A stretch of 64,000 nucleotides of DNA from JAOAPG01 sp963791575. GTDB lineage: Bacteria > Acidobacteriota > Terriglobia > Terriglobales > Acidobacteriaceae. The stretch covers positions 434,001-498,000 of the forward strand of contig CAWBSY010000022.1 of NCBI GenBank assembly GCA_963791575.1. Direction: 5' to 3'. Below the pieces are notes generated by a model, which did no database searches, had not been told where the DNA came from, and saw only the letters and a program-made list of their open reading frames with translations. Made by a program: the position numbers and the translations under genes. Shown one piece after another: positions 39,779-50,100 of this stretch (positions are counted from its first letter, which is position 1; the number at the start of each line of letters is the position of its first letter).

Positions 39779-40981
39779 ATGGCAAGTAATCGTGCTGTGG
39801 TTTACATGGGACCCCGCAAGGTTGAGGTTCAAAGCATTGACTATCCGAAACTAGTTGCTCCTGACGGAAGAAAGTGCAATCACGGAGTCATCGTCAAGCT
39901 GGTATCTACCAATATTTGTGGAAGCGATCTGCACATGTATAGAGGTCGCACCTCAGCTCCGAAAGGGACAGTATTCGGGCACGAAAATACAGGAGAGGTT
40001 GTCGAAGCGGGATCCGATGTTGAGTACATAGAGGTCGGAGATATCGTCTCGGTTCCTTTCAATATCGCATGTGGCCGATGTCGCAACTGCAAGGCTCGCT
40101 TTACAAATCTCTGCAGTAACACAAACCCGGCAGGGATCGGCGGAGCCTACGGATTCGTGGGAATGGGCGGCTGGAAGGGCGGCCAAGCCGACTACATGAT
40201 GGTTCCCTATGCCGACTTTAATTTGCTGAAGTTTCCCGACAAGGACCAGGCGATGGAGAAGATCGACTCTCTCACGCTACTGTCGGACATTCTTCCGACG
40301 GGCTATCACGGGGCCGTACAGGCCGGCGTAGGTTCCGGGTCCACTGTTTACATCGCCGGCTCTGGTCCGGTTGGTTTGTGTTGTGCTGAGTCATCTTTCT
40401 TCCGGGGGGCTGCCGTTGTCATCGTCGGCGACCGGAACCCAGAGCGATTAGCGCTAGCCAAAAAGATGGGCTGCGAGACTATTGACACAACGAAGACAGA
40501 AGATCTGAGGGAGAGTATTCGCCAGATATTGGGAGTTCCGGAGGTGGATGCCTCGGTTGATTGCGTGGGCTACGAAGCGCACGGATTGGGCAAGCAGTCC
40601 GATATTGAAGCGCCACTGCTCAACCCCCTCATGGACGTTTCCCGTGTCCCGAGTGGCATTGGCGTTCCGGGCCTTTATCTCCCCGAAGATCCGGAAGGAG
40701 CCGACGAAATGCGAAAGCAAGGAATCCAGCCACTGCGCTGGGGTCTGGCCTGGGTGAAAGGTCAGTCCATCTGGGGCGGACAATGTCCGGTCATGAAATA
40801 TCACCGCGAGTTGATGGAAGCCATCCTCCACGACAGGATCAATCCGGGTAAGCATTTGAGCGTCACACTGATTTCGCTTGAACAAGCTCCCCAGGCGTAC
40901 AAAGATTTCGAGAAAGGAGCTCCTCGGAAGTTTGTCTTTGATCCGCACGGGATGGTAAAGGCGCTACAGAAGGCAGCGTAA
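39779..40981 (+). CDS. fdhA: Glutathione-independent formaldehyde dehydrogenase (zinc MDR family)
   Basis: 400 residues. The N-terminal MASNRAVVYMGPRKVEVQSI and the long insert containing LSDILPTGYHGAVQAGVGSG are characteristic of the Pseudomonas putida-type NAD-linked, glutathione-independent enzyme. The catalytic zinc site begins with NICGSDLHMYRG and FGHENTGEV. The structural zinc site is CGRCRNCKARFTNLC. The Rossmann glycine motif is VYIAGSGPVGLC. It oxidises formaldehyde, or may act as an aldehyde dismutase. GGAAGGA lies upstream of the ATG. It leads a cluster of redox and detoxification genes. Confidence 0.9.
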   Translation: MASNRAVVYMGPRKVEVQSIDYPKLVAPDGRKCNHGVIVKLVSTNICGSDLHMYRGRTSAPKGTVFGHENTGEVVEAGSDVEYIEVGDIVSVPFNIACGRCRNCKARFTNLCSNTNPAGIGGAYGFVGMGGWKGGQADYMMVPYADFNLLKFPDKDQAMEKIDSLTLLSDILPTGYHGAVQAGVGSGSTVYIAGSGPVGLCCAESSFFRGAAVVIVGDRNPERLALAKKMGCETIDTTKTEDLRESIRQILGVPEVDASVDCVGYEAHGLGKQSDIEAPLLNPLMDVSRVPSGIGVPGLYLPEDPEGADEMRKQGIQPLRWGLAWVKGQSIWGGQCPVMKYHRELMEAILHDRINPGKHLSVTLISLEQAPQAYKDFEKGAPRKFVFDPHGMVKALQKAA

Positions 40982-41094
40982 ACCTAAGAATGCGGAGGAC
41001 AACACGTCTCCTTTGAACCGCTTGAAGCATCTTAAAGAGGACCGTCCAGTAATCTCGGTAATGATGCTAACGATCAACTCAAAGGAGACGTGAA

Positions 41095-41391
41095 ATGGTG
41101 AAGGTGGCGCTGTGGGTGAGGCTTGAGGCGAAGTCCGGAAAAGAAACCGAAGTAGAAAACTTTCTACGTGGCGGGTTGACGCTCGTGCAACAGGAGCCGG
41201 GCACAACCGTCTGGTTCGCGATCCGATTAGGACCAACGACCTTCGGAATTTTCGACGCATTCGAGGATGAGTCCGGAAGGCAGGCCCACCTCTCAGGACA
41301 AGTAGCCGCAGCACTCAAGGCAAAAGCTTCGGAGCTTTTTGCGCAACCACCCTCTATCGAGAAAATAGACGTTATTGCGGCGAAAATTTAG
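41095..41391 (+). CDS. Antibiotic-biosynthesis monooxygenase (ABM) domain protein
   Basis: 98 residues, one ABM-type ferredoxin-like fold: VALWVRLEAKSGKETEVENF, EPGTTVWFAIRLGPTTFGIF, FEDESGRQAHLSGQVAAAL. Members act as cofactor-free quinone monooxygenases or small stress proteins, usually as homodimers. AAGGAGA sits 6 bases before ATG. The gene lies in line between fdhA and pfpI, consistent with an oxidative-stress set. Confidence 0.85.
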   Translation: MVKVALWVRLEAKSGKETEVENFLRGGLTLVQQEPGTTVWFAIRLGPTTFGIFDAFEDESGRQAHLSGQVAAALKAKASELFAQPPSIEKIDVIAAKI

Positions 41392-41447
41392 TCGCGAGTT
41401 GGTCGCGGGTTGACCCGACATCCATACGAATCATGCGAGGGAAAACA

Positions 41448-42011
41448 ATGGAAAATCTACAAGGACTGAAAGTTGCGATTTTGATAACCGATGGTTTCGA
41501 ACAAGTTGAAATGGTTCAGCCCCGCCAGGCCCTTACTGAAGCAGGTGCAGAGACCAGCATTGTATCGCCCAAAAATCAACAGGTGCGCGGCTGGAACTTT
41601 ACGGAGTGGGGACAGGACTTCCCTGTAGACGTCACTCTCGATCGCGCTGATCCAAATAACTTCGACGCATTGTTGCTGCCGGGCGGAGTAATGAATCCCG
41701 ATACACTCAGGATGCTGCCTAAAGCTGTCGCTTTTGCGAAAGCTTTCTTTGATTCGTCCAAACCAGTGGCGGTGATCTGTCATGGGCCTTGGACGGTGAT
41801 TGAAGCGGGCGCTGCAAAAGGCCGTCGAATCGCTTCCTGGCCCTCCTTGAAGACCGATCTCCATAACGCAGGTGCAGAGTGGGTCGATCAGGAATTGGTA
41901 ACGGACGGAAACATCGTTTCAAGCCGCAAGCCCGATGACATTCCGGCTTTTAATCGAGGGATGATCGAATTATTCAGCACGGTAGCGGGCCAGGGACGCA
42001 AGGCTGCCTGA
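41448..42011 (+). CDS. DJ-1/PfpI family protein (general stress protein 18 type)
   Basis: 187 residues. KVAILITDGFEQVEMVQPRQ opens with the conserved Glu, and VICHGPWTVIEAGAAKGRRI contains the nucleophilic Cys in the elbow motif. Known members act as glyoxalase III, deglycase or chaperone, and occasionally as peptidases. I chose ATG 41448, which has GAGGG seven bases upstream, over ATG 41433. Downstream is a perfect hairpin. Confidence 0.88.
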   Translation: MENLQGLKVAILITDGFEQVEMVQPRQALTEAGAETSIVSPKNQQVRGWNFTEWGQDFPVDVTLDRADPNNFDALLLPGGVMNPDTLRMLPKAVAFAKAFFDSSKPVAVICHGPWTVIEAGAAKGRRIASWPSLKTDLHNAGAEWVDQELVTDGNIVSSRKPDDIPAFNRGMIELFSTVAGQGRKAA

Positions 42012-42095
42012 TCAGAGGCGAACTGCTGACGGCTTCCATAGATAAATTGACGCAGCGCCACAGTTGGATCTGCGGTCGCGGACCTAAATACAGGA

Positions 42096-42122
42096 CGAAT
42101 GATCCGCTCGTCGGATCATTCG
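42096..42122. terminator. Perfect 11-bp hairpin after pfpI
   Basis: CGAATGATCCG (42096-42106), loop CTCGT, CGGATCATTCG (112-122). The stem is perfect. No U tract follows on either strand, so termination is inferred from position, 85 bp after the stop. Confidence 0.5.
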
Positions 42123-42247
42123 AACCTGGCGAGCGGTGGGTCTGGTGTTATGTGGATGACATTGAAGCAGGAATACTGCCACCTCCATAGCCAATGCTTT
42201 TTTATATGATCCTGCGATAACACATAAATATTTTCAGGAGATTTTTC

Positions 42248-43099
42248 ATGCTGCCAGCCACGGGAGTTCGTACAACAAAGCTGCCAGCGGGTGAAGAAGT
42301 TCCAGTGCTCGGACAAGGCACCTGGCATTTGGCCGAGCATGCACAGCGCCGAAAGGAAGAAATCGCTGCGCTGCGGCTTGGCCTCGATCTCGGTATGTCG
42401 CTTATCGATACCGCCGAAATGTATGCGGATGGCGGTGCCGAAGAACTCGTAGGCGAGGCTATTGCCGGCCGTCGCGACGAAGTCTTCTTAGTGAGCAAGG
42501 TCTTGCCACAAAACGCGAGTCGCAGCGGAACCGTTGCAGCCTGTGAGCGCAGCTTGCGACGACTTCGGACGAATCGCCTGGATCTTTATCTTCTCCACTG
42601 GCGGGGCAGCATTCCTCTTGAGGAAACTATTGACGCTTTCGAAGCGCTCGTGGACGCTGACAAGATTCGTTTCTGGGGTGTGAGCAATTTCGACCTACAC
42701 GACATGGAAGAGGTCTTGACCATTGAAGGTGGCGCAAATGCTACTACCGACCAGGTGCTCTACAATCTCACTCGGCGCGGAATCGAATATGATTTGCTGC
42801 CTTGGTGTCGCGAGCGAGATATTCCTATCATGGCGTACTCGCCGATAGAGCAAGGCCGCCTGCTTAAACATCCGGAGCTCCAGAGAGTCGCAGGTCGACA
42901 CAAGGCTACACCAGCGGAGATCGCGCTTGCATGGGTGCTCCGGCTGGACGGATGTATAGCAATCCCGCGAGCTTCAACTCCAGAACACGTTCGGGAAAAT
43001 AGAGCTGCTGCTGATCTTCATCTCACGAAACAAGATCTCACTGAACTAGATCGAGCCTTTCCCCCTCCCACAGAGCCGCAGCCACTCGAAATGCTCTAA
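42248..43099 (+). CDS. Aldo/keto reductase
   Basis: 283 residues, a TIM-barrel AKR: MSLIDTAEMYADGGAEELVG carries the catalytic Asp and Tyr, VFLVSKVLP the Lys, and YLLHWRGSIPLEETID the His. The NADPH site is IPRASTPEHVRENRAA. It reduces aldehydes and ketones, perhaps methylglyoxal or lipid aldehydes. CAGGAG sits just before ATG. It follows pfpI and precedes a luciferase-like oxidoreductase in the same direction. Confidence 0.9.
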   Translation: MLPATGVRTTKLPAGEEVPVLGQGTWHLAEHAQRRKEEIAALRLGLDLGMSLIDTAEMYADGGAEELVGEAIAGRRDEVFLVSKVLPQNASRSGTVAACERSLRRLRTNRLDLYLLHWRGSIPLEETIDAFEALVDADKIRFWGVSNFDLHDMEEVLTIEGGANATTDQVLYNLTRRGIEYDLLPWCRERDIPIMAYSPIEQGRLLKHPELQRVAGRHKATPAEIALAWVLRLDGCIAIPRASTPEHVRENRAAADLHLTKQDLTELDRAFPPPTEPQPLEML

Positions 43100-43299
43100 A
43101 GAAATGAGTAAAGCTCTGCGCCTCAGCAGTAGGTGAAGGAGCGATGGCGGTCACGTTCATTCATTGTTATGTGGGCGGGTGAACTCGGGCTGCGCCATAA
43201 ATCACGCAACTTGCCGAATTGCAGAGTACTGTGACAGAAAGCCTCGGGATGATTCCTCGCTCCCGCATCGCTGACCCTGCTTGAGTGATCTAATAAAAC

Positions 43300-44311
43300 A
43301 TGACCAATGAATTGCCAATTTCCGTTCTCGATCTTGTCGGGATGCACACAGGCGAGTCTGCAGGGAGTGCCATCGCCCGATCCGTCGATTTAGCCCAGCA
43401 CGTAGAACATTTGGGCTATACCCGCTTCTGGCTGGCAGAACATCACTCGATTGAAGGCCTCGCGTGTTCGGCAACTTCGGTGTTAATCGGACATGTGGCC
43501 GGCGCAACCTCGACGATCCGCGTGGGCAGCGGAGGCGTTATGTTACCCAACCACGCTCCACTCGTCGTGGCAGAGCAATTCGGAACTCTGGAAGCGATGT
43601 ATCCCGGACGAATCGATCTGGGCCTGGGGCGAGCACCAGGAGGCGACATGCAGACCATGCGAGCATTGCGAAGGGATTCGCGTCAGACCGGGGATGAGTT
43701 CCCCGAGCTTTTGGAAGAGTTGCAAACGTACCTCGGCCCATCGAGGCCCGGTCAAGCTGTGAAAGCGGTTCCGGGGCAGGGAAGCAATGTGCCGATCACC
43801 CTGCTGGGTTCGAGCGGATTCAGCGCACAATTGGCTGGAGCGCTGGGCCTACCCTTCGCGTTTGCGGCGCACTTCGCCCCAGATTATCTGTACGCAGCCG
43901 CGCACCTTTACCGCCAGCGTTTCCGCCCGAGCCGCGAGTTGCGCAAGCCTCACATGATGGTGGCGGTACAGGTAATTGCGGCGGAAACGGATGCGGCGGC
44001 CCGCCGCTTGTTTACAACGCCTCAGCAACGATTCCTGCGACTGATTCGCAATCAGCCAGTGGAGTTGTTGCCGCCAGTTAATTCGATGGATGGGTTCTGG
44101 AATGAGTTTGAACGGGCCGCCGTAGATAACAAGCTGAGCGCCGCCATCGTGGGATCGAACGAGACGGTGAAGGCGGGCCTGGAAAAGCTGGTGTCCGAAA
44201 CAGCAGCGGATGAGGTAATCGTGGTGACCGACACCTATGACCATGCCGACCGTCTTCCAATCCTATGATCGCGTGGCAGCAGTTGCGAAGGAACTAGGCG
44301 TTGTAGCCTGA
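43300..44311 (+). CDS. LLM-class flavin oxidoreductase (MsnO8 type), frameshifted at the C-terminus
   Basis: About 336 residues. ISVLDLVGMHTGESAGSAIA, LGYTRFWLAEHHSIEGLACS, IRVGSGGVMLPNHAPLVVAE and RIDLGLGRAPGGD are typical of the luciferase-like MsnO8 subfamily, FMN-dependent monooxygenases of unknown substrate. The first frame ends at 44268 after HADRLPIL. One base out, QSYDRVAAVAKELGVVA continues to TGA 44309-44311, the family's usual end. I infer one extra base near 44255. Confidence 0.82.
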
Positions 44312-44380
44312 GCTATACTCCCCGAGCCACGACCTGACACTGAAAACCGAGATACTCATAACGACCTTCCGCTCTTTTAC

Positions 44381-44419
44381 GATGAGGAAGGGCGACGAGG
44401 CTGAGCACCCTTCCCCATC
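44381..44419. repeat. Imperfect hairpin before the sugar SDR gene
   Basis: GGAAGGG (44386-44392) pairs with CCCTTCC (408-414); GATG and CATC extend the stem past one A-C mismatch, giving 11 pairs. It lies between the LLM gene and the SDR gene. It may be a weak terminator or a regulatory structure; no U tract is present. Confidence 0.4.
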
Positions 44420-44536
44420 GGGAAAATGACCTTCTCATTTCCGTATATCGCTGTGATAGGTTTGCCCAAGTCACATAAAATTCTGTGAGATGTTTCACAC
44501 ATCCTGCCGTACAGGTTCACTAGGAGCAACCCTCGC

Positions 44537-45313
44537 ATGGAAAAAAGTGGAGAATTTGCTAATTACCCGAGCCTTCGTGATCGCGTAGTTCTGGTAACCG
44601 GCGGGGCCAGCGGCATTGGGGAAGCCATCGTCGAGGCCTGTGCTCTGCAGAAGGCGCGTGTGGCTTTTCTCGACGTCCAGGATTCGGCAGCAGAGCAACT
44701 TATTGCTAGGTTGGAAGCAGTTGGCGTCATTCCTCCAATTTATTATCACTGCGACCTGACCGATGTCGAAGCGTTACAACGATCGGTGCGGCAGATCGTG
44801 GAGAGATTTCAAACGGTCGACGTGCTGGTGAACAATGCCGGAAACGACACCCGCCATTCAATATCCGAAGTCACCTCGGCATACTGGGACCAGTGCATGG
44901 CTGTCAACTTGAAACATCAGTTCTTCACGGCTCAGGCTGTGATTCCGGCAATGCAGAAGGCTGGCAGGGGCTCGATCATTAATATGAGTTCCATCGCGTG
45001 GGCTATTCCGTCAGGCAATTTACCTGTCTACGTCACCGCCAAGGCGGCCATTGTCGGCATGAGCCGCACGCTTGCTCATGAACTTGGCACCCATAATATT
45101 CGTGTGAATTGCATCATGCCTGGGGCCATTCTTACTGAGCGCCAGAAGAGGCTTTGGTTCACGGAAGCCTATGAGGCCGAAATACTGGGTAGACAGGCGT
45201 TGAAGAGAATGATCCTTCCTGAAGAAGTGGCAAGACTTGTTCTTTTTCTTGCCGCCGACGACAGCTCCGCGATCACCAATCAGAGCTATGTCATCGATGG
45301 TGGTTGGATCTAG
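44537..45313 (+). CDS. SDR resembling D-xylose 1-dehydrogenase
   Basis: 258 residues. YPSLRDRVVLVTGGASGIGE, NNAGNDTRHSISEVTSAYWD and MAVNLKHQFFTAQAVIPAMQ match the Caulobacter-type xylose dehydrogenase (NNAGNDxRH, YWD, VNLxH). The catalytic set is in NMSSIAW and VYVTAKAA, and the protein ends YVIDGGWI. It would oxidise D-xylose, or L-arabinose or L-fucose, to the lactone. AGGAG is 10 bases upstream. It lies 13 kb from xylA and xylB, so this organism may use both an oxidative and an isomerase route. No lactonase or dehydratase is seen nearby. Confidence 0.8.
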   Translation: MEKSGEFANYPSLRDRVVLVTGGASGIGEAIVEACALQKARVAFLDVQDSAAEQLIARLEAVGVIPPIYYHCDLTDVEALQRSVRQIVERFQTVDVLVNNAGNDTRHSISEVTSAYWDQCMAVNLKHQFFTAQAVIPAMQKAGRGSIINMSSIAWAIPSGNLPVYVTAKAAIVGMSRTLAHELGTHNIRVNCIMPGAILTERQKRLWFTEAYEAEILGRQALKRMILPEEVARLVLFLAADDSSAITNQSYVIDGGWI

Positions 45314-45427
45314 CCGATTATATTGGTGGCCTGCGAGTCAAAATCGAAATCATCATTAATGTTTGAAATGTTTGAGTGCCGTTGAGCGCTTAGTTCTTGT
45401 TTAAGATGATGATATGATATTTAACTG

Positions 45428-45907
45428 ATGCTTCTGACCGCCTTCATTTATCTCGCTTTTGCTGCAAATGAACAGAGTTTACCTCCAGGAAAGGGCCAGG
45501 AAATCGTCCAGCAACAGTGCACAGGATGCCACGTTTTGAAAGTTGTTACTTCCAAGAGAGCATCTAAGGAACAGTGGTCCGCACTTGTCGACCAAATGAT
45601 CTCTCGAGGGGCCGATGTTCCCGATGAGGAAATTGAAAACGTTGTGAACTATCTGGCCAAGAATTTTGGAGCATCCACTGAGCCAGCGGCTACCGAGAAA
45701 AATGATGGTCAGCACGAGTCAGTCAACGTAAATAAAGCTAACGCAACCGAGTTGGCTGGAACCCTTGGGCTTACCCCTAAAGAAGCCGAAGCGTTAGTCG
45801 CGTACCGGGAGCAGAACGGTAACTTCAAAGAATGGCGTGACCTGACCCACGTTCCTGGCATCGAAGAAAAAAAAATCGAGAGCAACAAAGATCGGCTCGT
45901 GTTCTGA
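45428..45907 (+). CDS. Cytochrome c fused to a ComEA-type helix-hairpin-helix domain
   Basis: 159 residues. After a leader (LLTAFIYLAFAANEQS) there is a c-type heme site, CTGCH, within GQEIVQQQCTGCHVLKVV. The axial Met may be in DQMISRGADVP. A linker leads to two HhH motifs: VNVNKANATELAGTLGLTPK and WRDLTHVPGIEEKKIESNKD. HhH pairs of this kind bind DNA in ComEA, which suggests a periplasmic heme protein that also touches DNA; alternatively the HhH is only a protein scaffold. This is a single gene, with no com genes near. Confidence 0.75.
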   Translation: MLLTAFIYLAFAANEQSLPPGKGQEIVQQQCTGCHVLKVVTSKRASKEQWSALVDQMISRGADVPDEEIENVVNYLAKNFGASTEPAATEKNDGQHESVNVNKANATELAGTLGLTPKEAEALVAYREQNGNFKEWRDLTHVPGIEEKKIESNKDRLVF

Positions 45908-46072
45908 CCGTATACGAATCTGTTCCCTCGCAGGTGCGGTAGCGATGGTGTTCGCGGCCGTTGGATCGCGGATACACTCTCAAAGTCATCTCCTGAGTTC
46001 TTGTTTCAACCCAGTAGCTGTACTACAAATACATCGAGAGTTTGTGTTCTTCTCGTCGATTAATATCGGGGT

Positions 46073-47059
46073 ATGAAGCTCGTCATCGCCATGGGCGATA
46101 GTTTTGAACTCTGGACCGCTCCACCGTGGTTTTCTGAGCGCCTTCGCCGTGACTTTCCGCAAGTCGAAGTGGTACATCTGTGCGGGTATTCTGGCATTGA
46201 GGAACATCTTCGTGATGCCGACATTGCCATCTGCTGGTCGCTTCGCCCCGAGCAGTTCCTAGCCGCCCGCAAACTACTCTGGATTTATTCTCCTGCAGCC
46301 GCCGTTCATCAATTGCTGTTTCCTCAACTGGTGAACAGCAGTGTCATTCTTACTAACGGCCGAGATGTGCACGGCGCCGTCGTGGCCGAGCATGTCATCG
46401 CCCTGATTTTCGCTTTGGCGAAGAAGCTTCCGCAAGCAGCGCGTCTTCAACAGAAACACACTTGGGGGAAAGAATTGCTGTGGAATCTGAATCCGCGGCC
46501 GACTGAAATTGCTGGCGCGACGCTAGGAGTTGTGGGTCTTGGCAGCATTGGAAGAAACGTCAGTAAACATGCCTCCGCACTCGGCATGCGCGTAGTTGCG
46601 GTTCGCGAGCATCCGGACAACGAACGTCCGCAAGGCATCGGCGAGGTATTTGGTTCTTCCGAACTCGATCAACTTCTTGAGCGATCCGATTACGTGGTGT
46701 TGTCAGTCCCGGTCACCCCAGAGACTGAAGGACTCATCAATGCGAAACGCCTAGCGAAGATGAAATCTAGCGCTTATCTAATTAACGTTGGCCGTGGACA
46801 ATTGATCGATGAAGCCGCGCTAATGAATGCTCTTCGAGATAAGAAAATCGGCGGAGCGGCGTTAGACGTCTTTGTGGAGGAGCCACTGCCGCCGGAGTCT
46901 CCTCTATGGGATTTGGAGAATCTGCTGATTACTCCTCATACCGCTGGCTTGACGGAAAAGATGTGGGAGCGCCACTACAAGTTATTCGCAGAGAATCTTC
47001 GCCGCTATATGGCTGGGGAAGAGTTGCTGGCGGTTGTGGACAAGAAGAAGGGCTATTGA
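46073..47059 (+). CDS. D-2-hydroxyacid dehydrogenase family protein
   Basis: 328 residues. NAD-binding GVVGLGSIGRNVSKHASALG, the catalytic Arg region SAYLINVGRGQLIDEAALMN, the Glu in GGAALDVFVEEPLP, and the acid His in ITPHTAGLTEKMWERHYKLF. It reduces 2-keto acids such as glyoxylate, hydroxypyruvate or keto sugars. The N-terminal part is diverged and gives no substrate hint. It is not in an operon with the downstream receptor, which runs the opposite way. Confidence 0.87.
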   Translation: MKLVIAMGDSFELWTAPPWFSERLRRDFPQVEVVHLCGYSGIEEHLRDADIAICWSLRPEQFLAARKLLWIYSPAAAVHQLLFPQLVNSSVILTNGRDVHGAVVAEHVIALIFALAKKLPQAARLQQKHTWGKELLWNLNPRPTEIAGATLGVVGLGSIGRNVSKHASALGMRVVAVREHPDNERPQGIGEVFGSSELDQLLERSDYVVLSVPVTPETEGLINAKRLAKMKSSAYLINVGRGQLIDEAALMNALRDKKIGGAALDVFVEEPLPPESPLWDLENLLITPHTAGLTEKMWERHYKLFAENLRRYMAGEELLAVVDKKKGY

Positions 47060-47130
47060 AGTCTTAGATTTCTTAGGCGAGATTGTAAGCATCGAAGTGA
47101 ACGTCAAATGTTTATGGGTCGCAAGAAAAC

Positions 47131-47160
47131 GCCCCGCTCATTGAAACCGATGAGCGGGGC
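47131..47160. terminator. Strong hairpin between convergent genes
   Basis: GCCCCGCTCAT (47131-47141), loop TGAAACCG, ATGAGCGGGGC (150-160): a perfect 11-bp GC-rich stem. On the minus strand it is followed by a short U-rich stretch (GTTTTCTT). It lies 72 bp after the dehydrogenase stop and 27 bp past the receptor stop, serving both genes. Confidence 0.82.
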
Positions 47161-47186
47161 AAGTGTATTTACTCCTGTACAGACGG

Positions 47187-50100
47187 TTAGAAAATCAGCT
47201 TCGCTCCAAGTTGAAAGACTCTCGGATCGTATGCCGAAGTTACTTGGCCGAAGTTGCTGGATCCCAAACTGGTGCTAATGCCACCATTCTGGACATCACC
47301 TTCGAATTGCGTGTGGTTCCATGTGTTAAAGCTTTCCGCACGGAATTCGAAACGGCTGCCACGCGATTCGCTGATGAGGAAGCTCTTGAAGAGCGCCAGG
47401 TTCCAGTTGTCACGGCCAGGACCACGTAGTGCATCATGACCAAGGTTACCCCATGTTCCAGCTGCTGGAGCTGTAAACGCGGATGGATCAAACCATTCGT
47501 TGACCGTTTTGGGGTAGGAAATCTTTCCGGTAAGGTTTGGGCGGACTCCGGCATTGTTATTTCCTAGATTGGGAATGATGCTGGTAACGCTGTTTCCTCC
47601 ATATGTAATGTTAAGTGGTGCACCCGATTCCATGGTGATAATGCCCGATAGCTCCCATCCACCAAGGGTGGTCTTTAGCAATCTACTCTGGCTGTTTTTG
47701 AACACTGGAACATCGTAAACGAAGTTCACAAAAGCGACATGAGTGCGGTCGAAAATCGATGGTCCATTATCGAACTTCCATCCCACATAAGGATTCGAAA
47801 CGTTGTCGAGATCGAAACTGTTGCCTCCGCCCACTGTTGGATCGATGGCGCGTGAAAGCGTGTACGCTGCTTGCAGTGTGAGATCTCTTCTAACCCTTGC
47901 ATGCAATTCGACTTGAAGAGAGTTGTAATGTGAGTTCGCCTCGTTTTCGGCTAGCCGAAGAGAGCGGAAACCCAGATAAGGAATGAATTGGTTATAGGAG
48001 GCCACCGCCGCGTGCAAGCACCAGACAAGGATCGGTACCAGTACTATGCGCAGTAAGGCAGGCCAGTTGGTTGGCATGCGGGAGATTGGTCTCGCGCCAG
48101 TCGCTTTGATGCCGATTTTGGTTTCCGACATAAGCTACCGAAAAACAGAGTTCTCTCCCAGTGCTCGTTGTACGCCTATGCTGTACTGATAACTTACAGG
48201 CAAGTTGTAATTGTTCCGTGCAAAACCAGTCAGACTTGAAGCAACAATTGGCACGCTGAGCGTCTGACCAGTCTGAACATTGGTTTTCGGATTAGAGAGG
48301 AGAACGTTGCTGAAGCCCGCGCTAGCGCTAAAGGGAACGTTCGTGCCAGCGTTATACATATCATTGCCCTGTATACGTTCATACATGGTGCCAAAACCGC
48401 CACGAACTACAGTTTTGCCGCCACCGGTGAGGTCATAGGCGAAGCCAATACGCGGACCAAAAGCAGCCCAGTGATTGTTCACCAGACCCTTGGGAATGCC
48501 ATTCTTGCCGTCAATGCCAATACCATTCAGATAAAACTGAGCGCCCGCTAATATCGGATTGGAGCTGGTGCCCAACGCGCCGCTAGGGCCGATGATATTG
48601 CCGTTTGCATCAAACTGTGCCGCCAAGGCTGGATTATAGAGGTTGGGGTAGAAATTAGAGGTGCGGTGGGTGGCTTCATAGGTATGAGGTGCTCCATCCC
48701 ATCGCAATCCAAGATTCAAAGTAAGGCGTTTGGTAGTTCGCCAGTTATCTTGGAAATAAGCAGCCCAGGAAACGTTATTCCAGTGACCATTATCGTGAAC
48801 GGCATCCTCGGAATATGAGTTGGCATAGCCGAGAAGATAATCGGCAAAATCATTTCCCGTGTAGAAGCCGTTAAAGCCAAAGTTGCCCTGGGTAGCGGCG
48901 AATACATCTTGGATTTTCTTGTATAGCGCCCAACTTCCGCCAAACTTAAACTGATGTGCTCCTTTAGTCCACGAAATATCGTCGCGGATTTGATAATCGT
49001 CGGCCACGTTAACCCACGGCTCCCAGGTGGAAGAATATTGTGCTCCTGTTGCCTGACTCAGATTGATGGTTGGAATGCGACTAAGAGCATTGGGACCAGC
49101 AAATACACGATTGAAGTTAAAGGCTGAAGGGGCTGAAACCACCCCGGCAGGAATTATATTGATGCGATTACCGTTGTAGTTAAAGGATGCTTCGTTGAGC
49201 AGCGTTGGGCTAATGGAATAGGTAGTGTGGATCACTGCGCTGTAGGAGGGGTTACCGAATGTGTCATGGACGGTCGGTACATTATCACCACTCCACTGCG
49301 TCGTGCCGTAGCCCTGAGTGACTTGCTCTGAAATCCAGTGGCCGAAAATCGAGAACTTGTCGGTAAATTGATGATCGATACGGACAATCTCTTCTTTAAC
49401 GCTCGTTGGGGAGTTGTTGCCGCCTATAAATTGCGTACCGTTGGTTGGTTTGGGGAAAATACCTGCACCGAGAAGTGCCTGCGCGTTCGCATCCAGCAAA
49501 GCAGCGGGAATTATATTATTTGGGTATGGCTGAAAGATTGGGTCCGTAACCCCCTTTGTTCCGGGAATGCTACACGATCCATCTCCTGCGGGAGTACTGA
49601 AAGTGGTAATTCCGGCCGCACCGAAACGAGCTTGCTGAGCAGAGGAAAGTTGGCCTACACAGGGCACGTGCAAGCCTGAGTTGGGGACCAAAACTCCATT
49701 AGGATCTTTTGAATCTGCCGGTACGGCACCGGTGAAGTCGCCGCCATAAGTGCTCGCTACTGGAACGGTCCGGTCGAGGGTGTCGCCTTTAATAAGTCTG
49801 CGCCATTCCATGTTGTAGAAAAAGAAAGTTGGGTGACTTTTTCCCCATGGAACCTGGCCGCCAGCGTTGAAACCCCAAGTGTTGAACCGCAGTTCGGCAA
49901 CTTTGTTGTGAGTGCCATTAGGACTTACTGCGGGATTAAAGTAGTTGCGGGCATCCAGAGCGTCATTTCGGAAGAACTCCCAGGCCGAAGCATGAAACTG
50001 CTTGGTTCCTGATTTGATCACCGAGGTTAAGGTTCCAGCGGATGAAAGGCCGTATTCGGCGCTGTAATTCGAGGTCAATGTACGGAATTCCGCAATTGCG

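Noticed and set aside
47187..48131. Separate short receptor-like gene starting at MSETKIG
   Set aside because: The start is an artefact of the frame breaks; the barrel continues the upstream frame after two single-base corrections.
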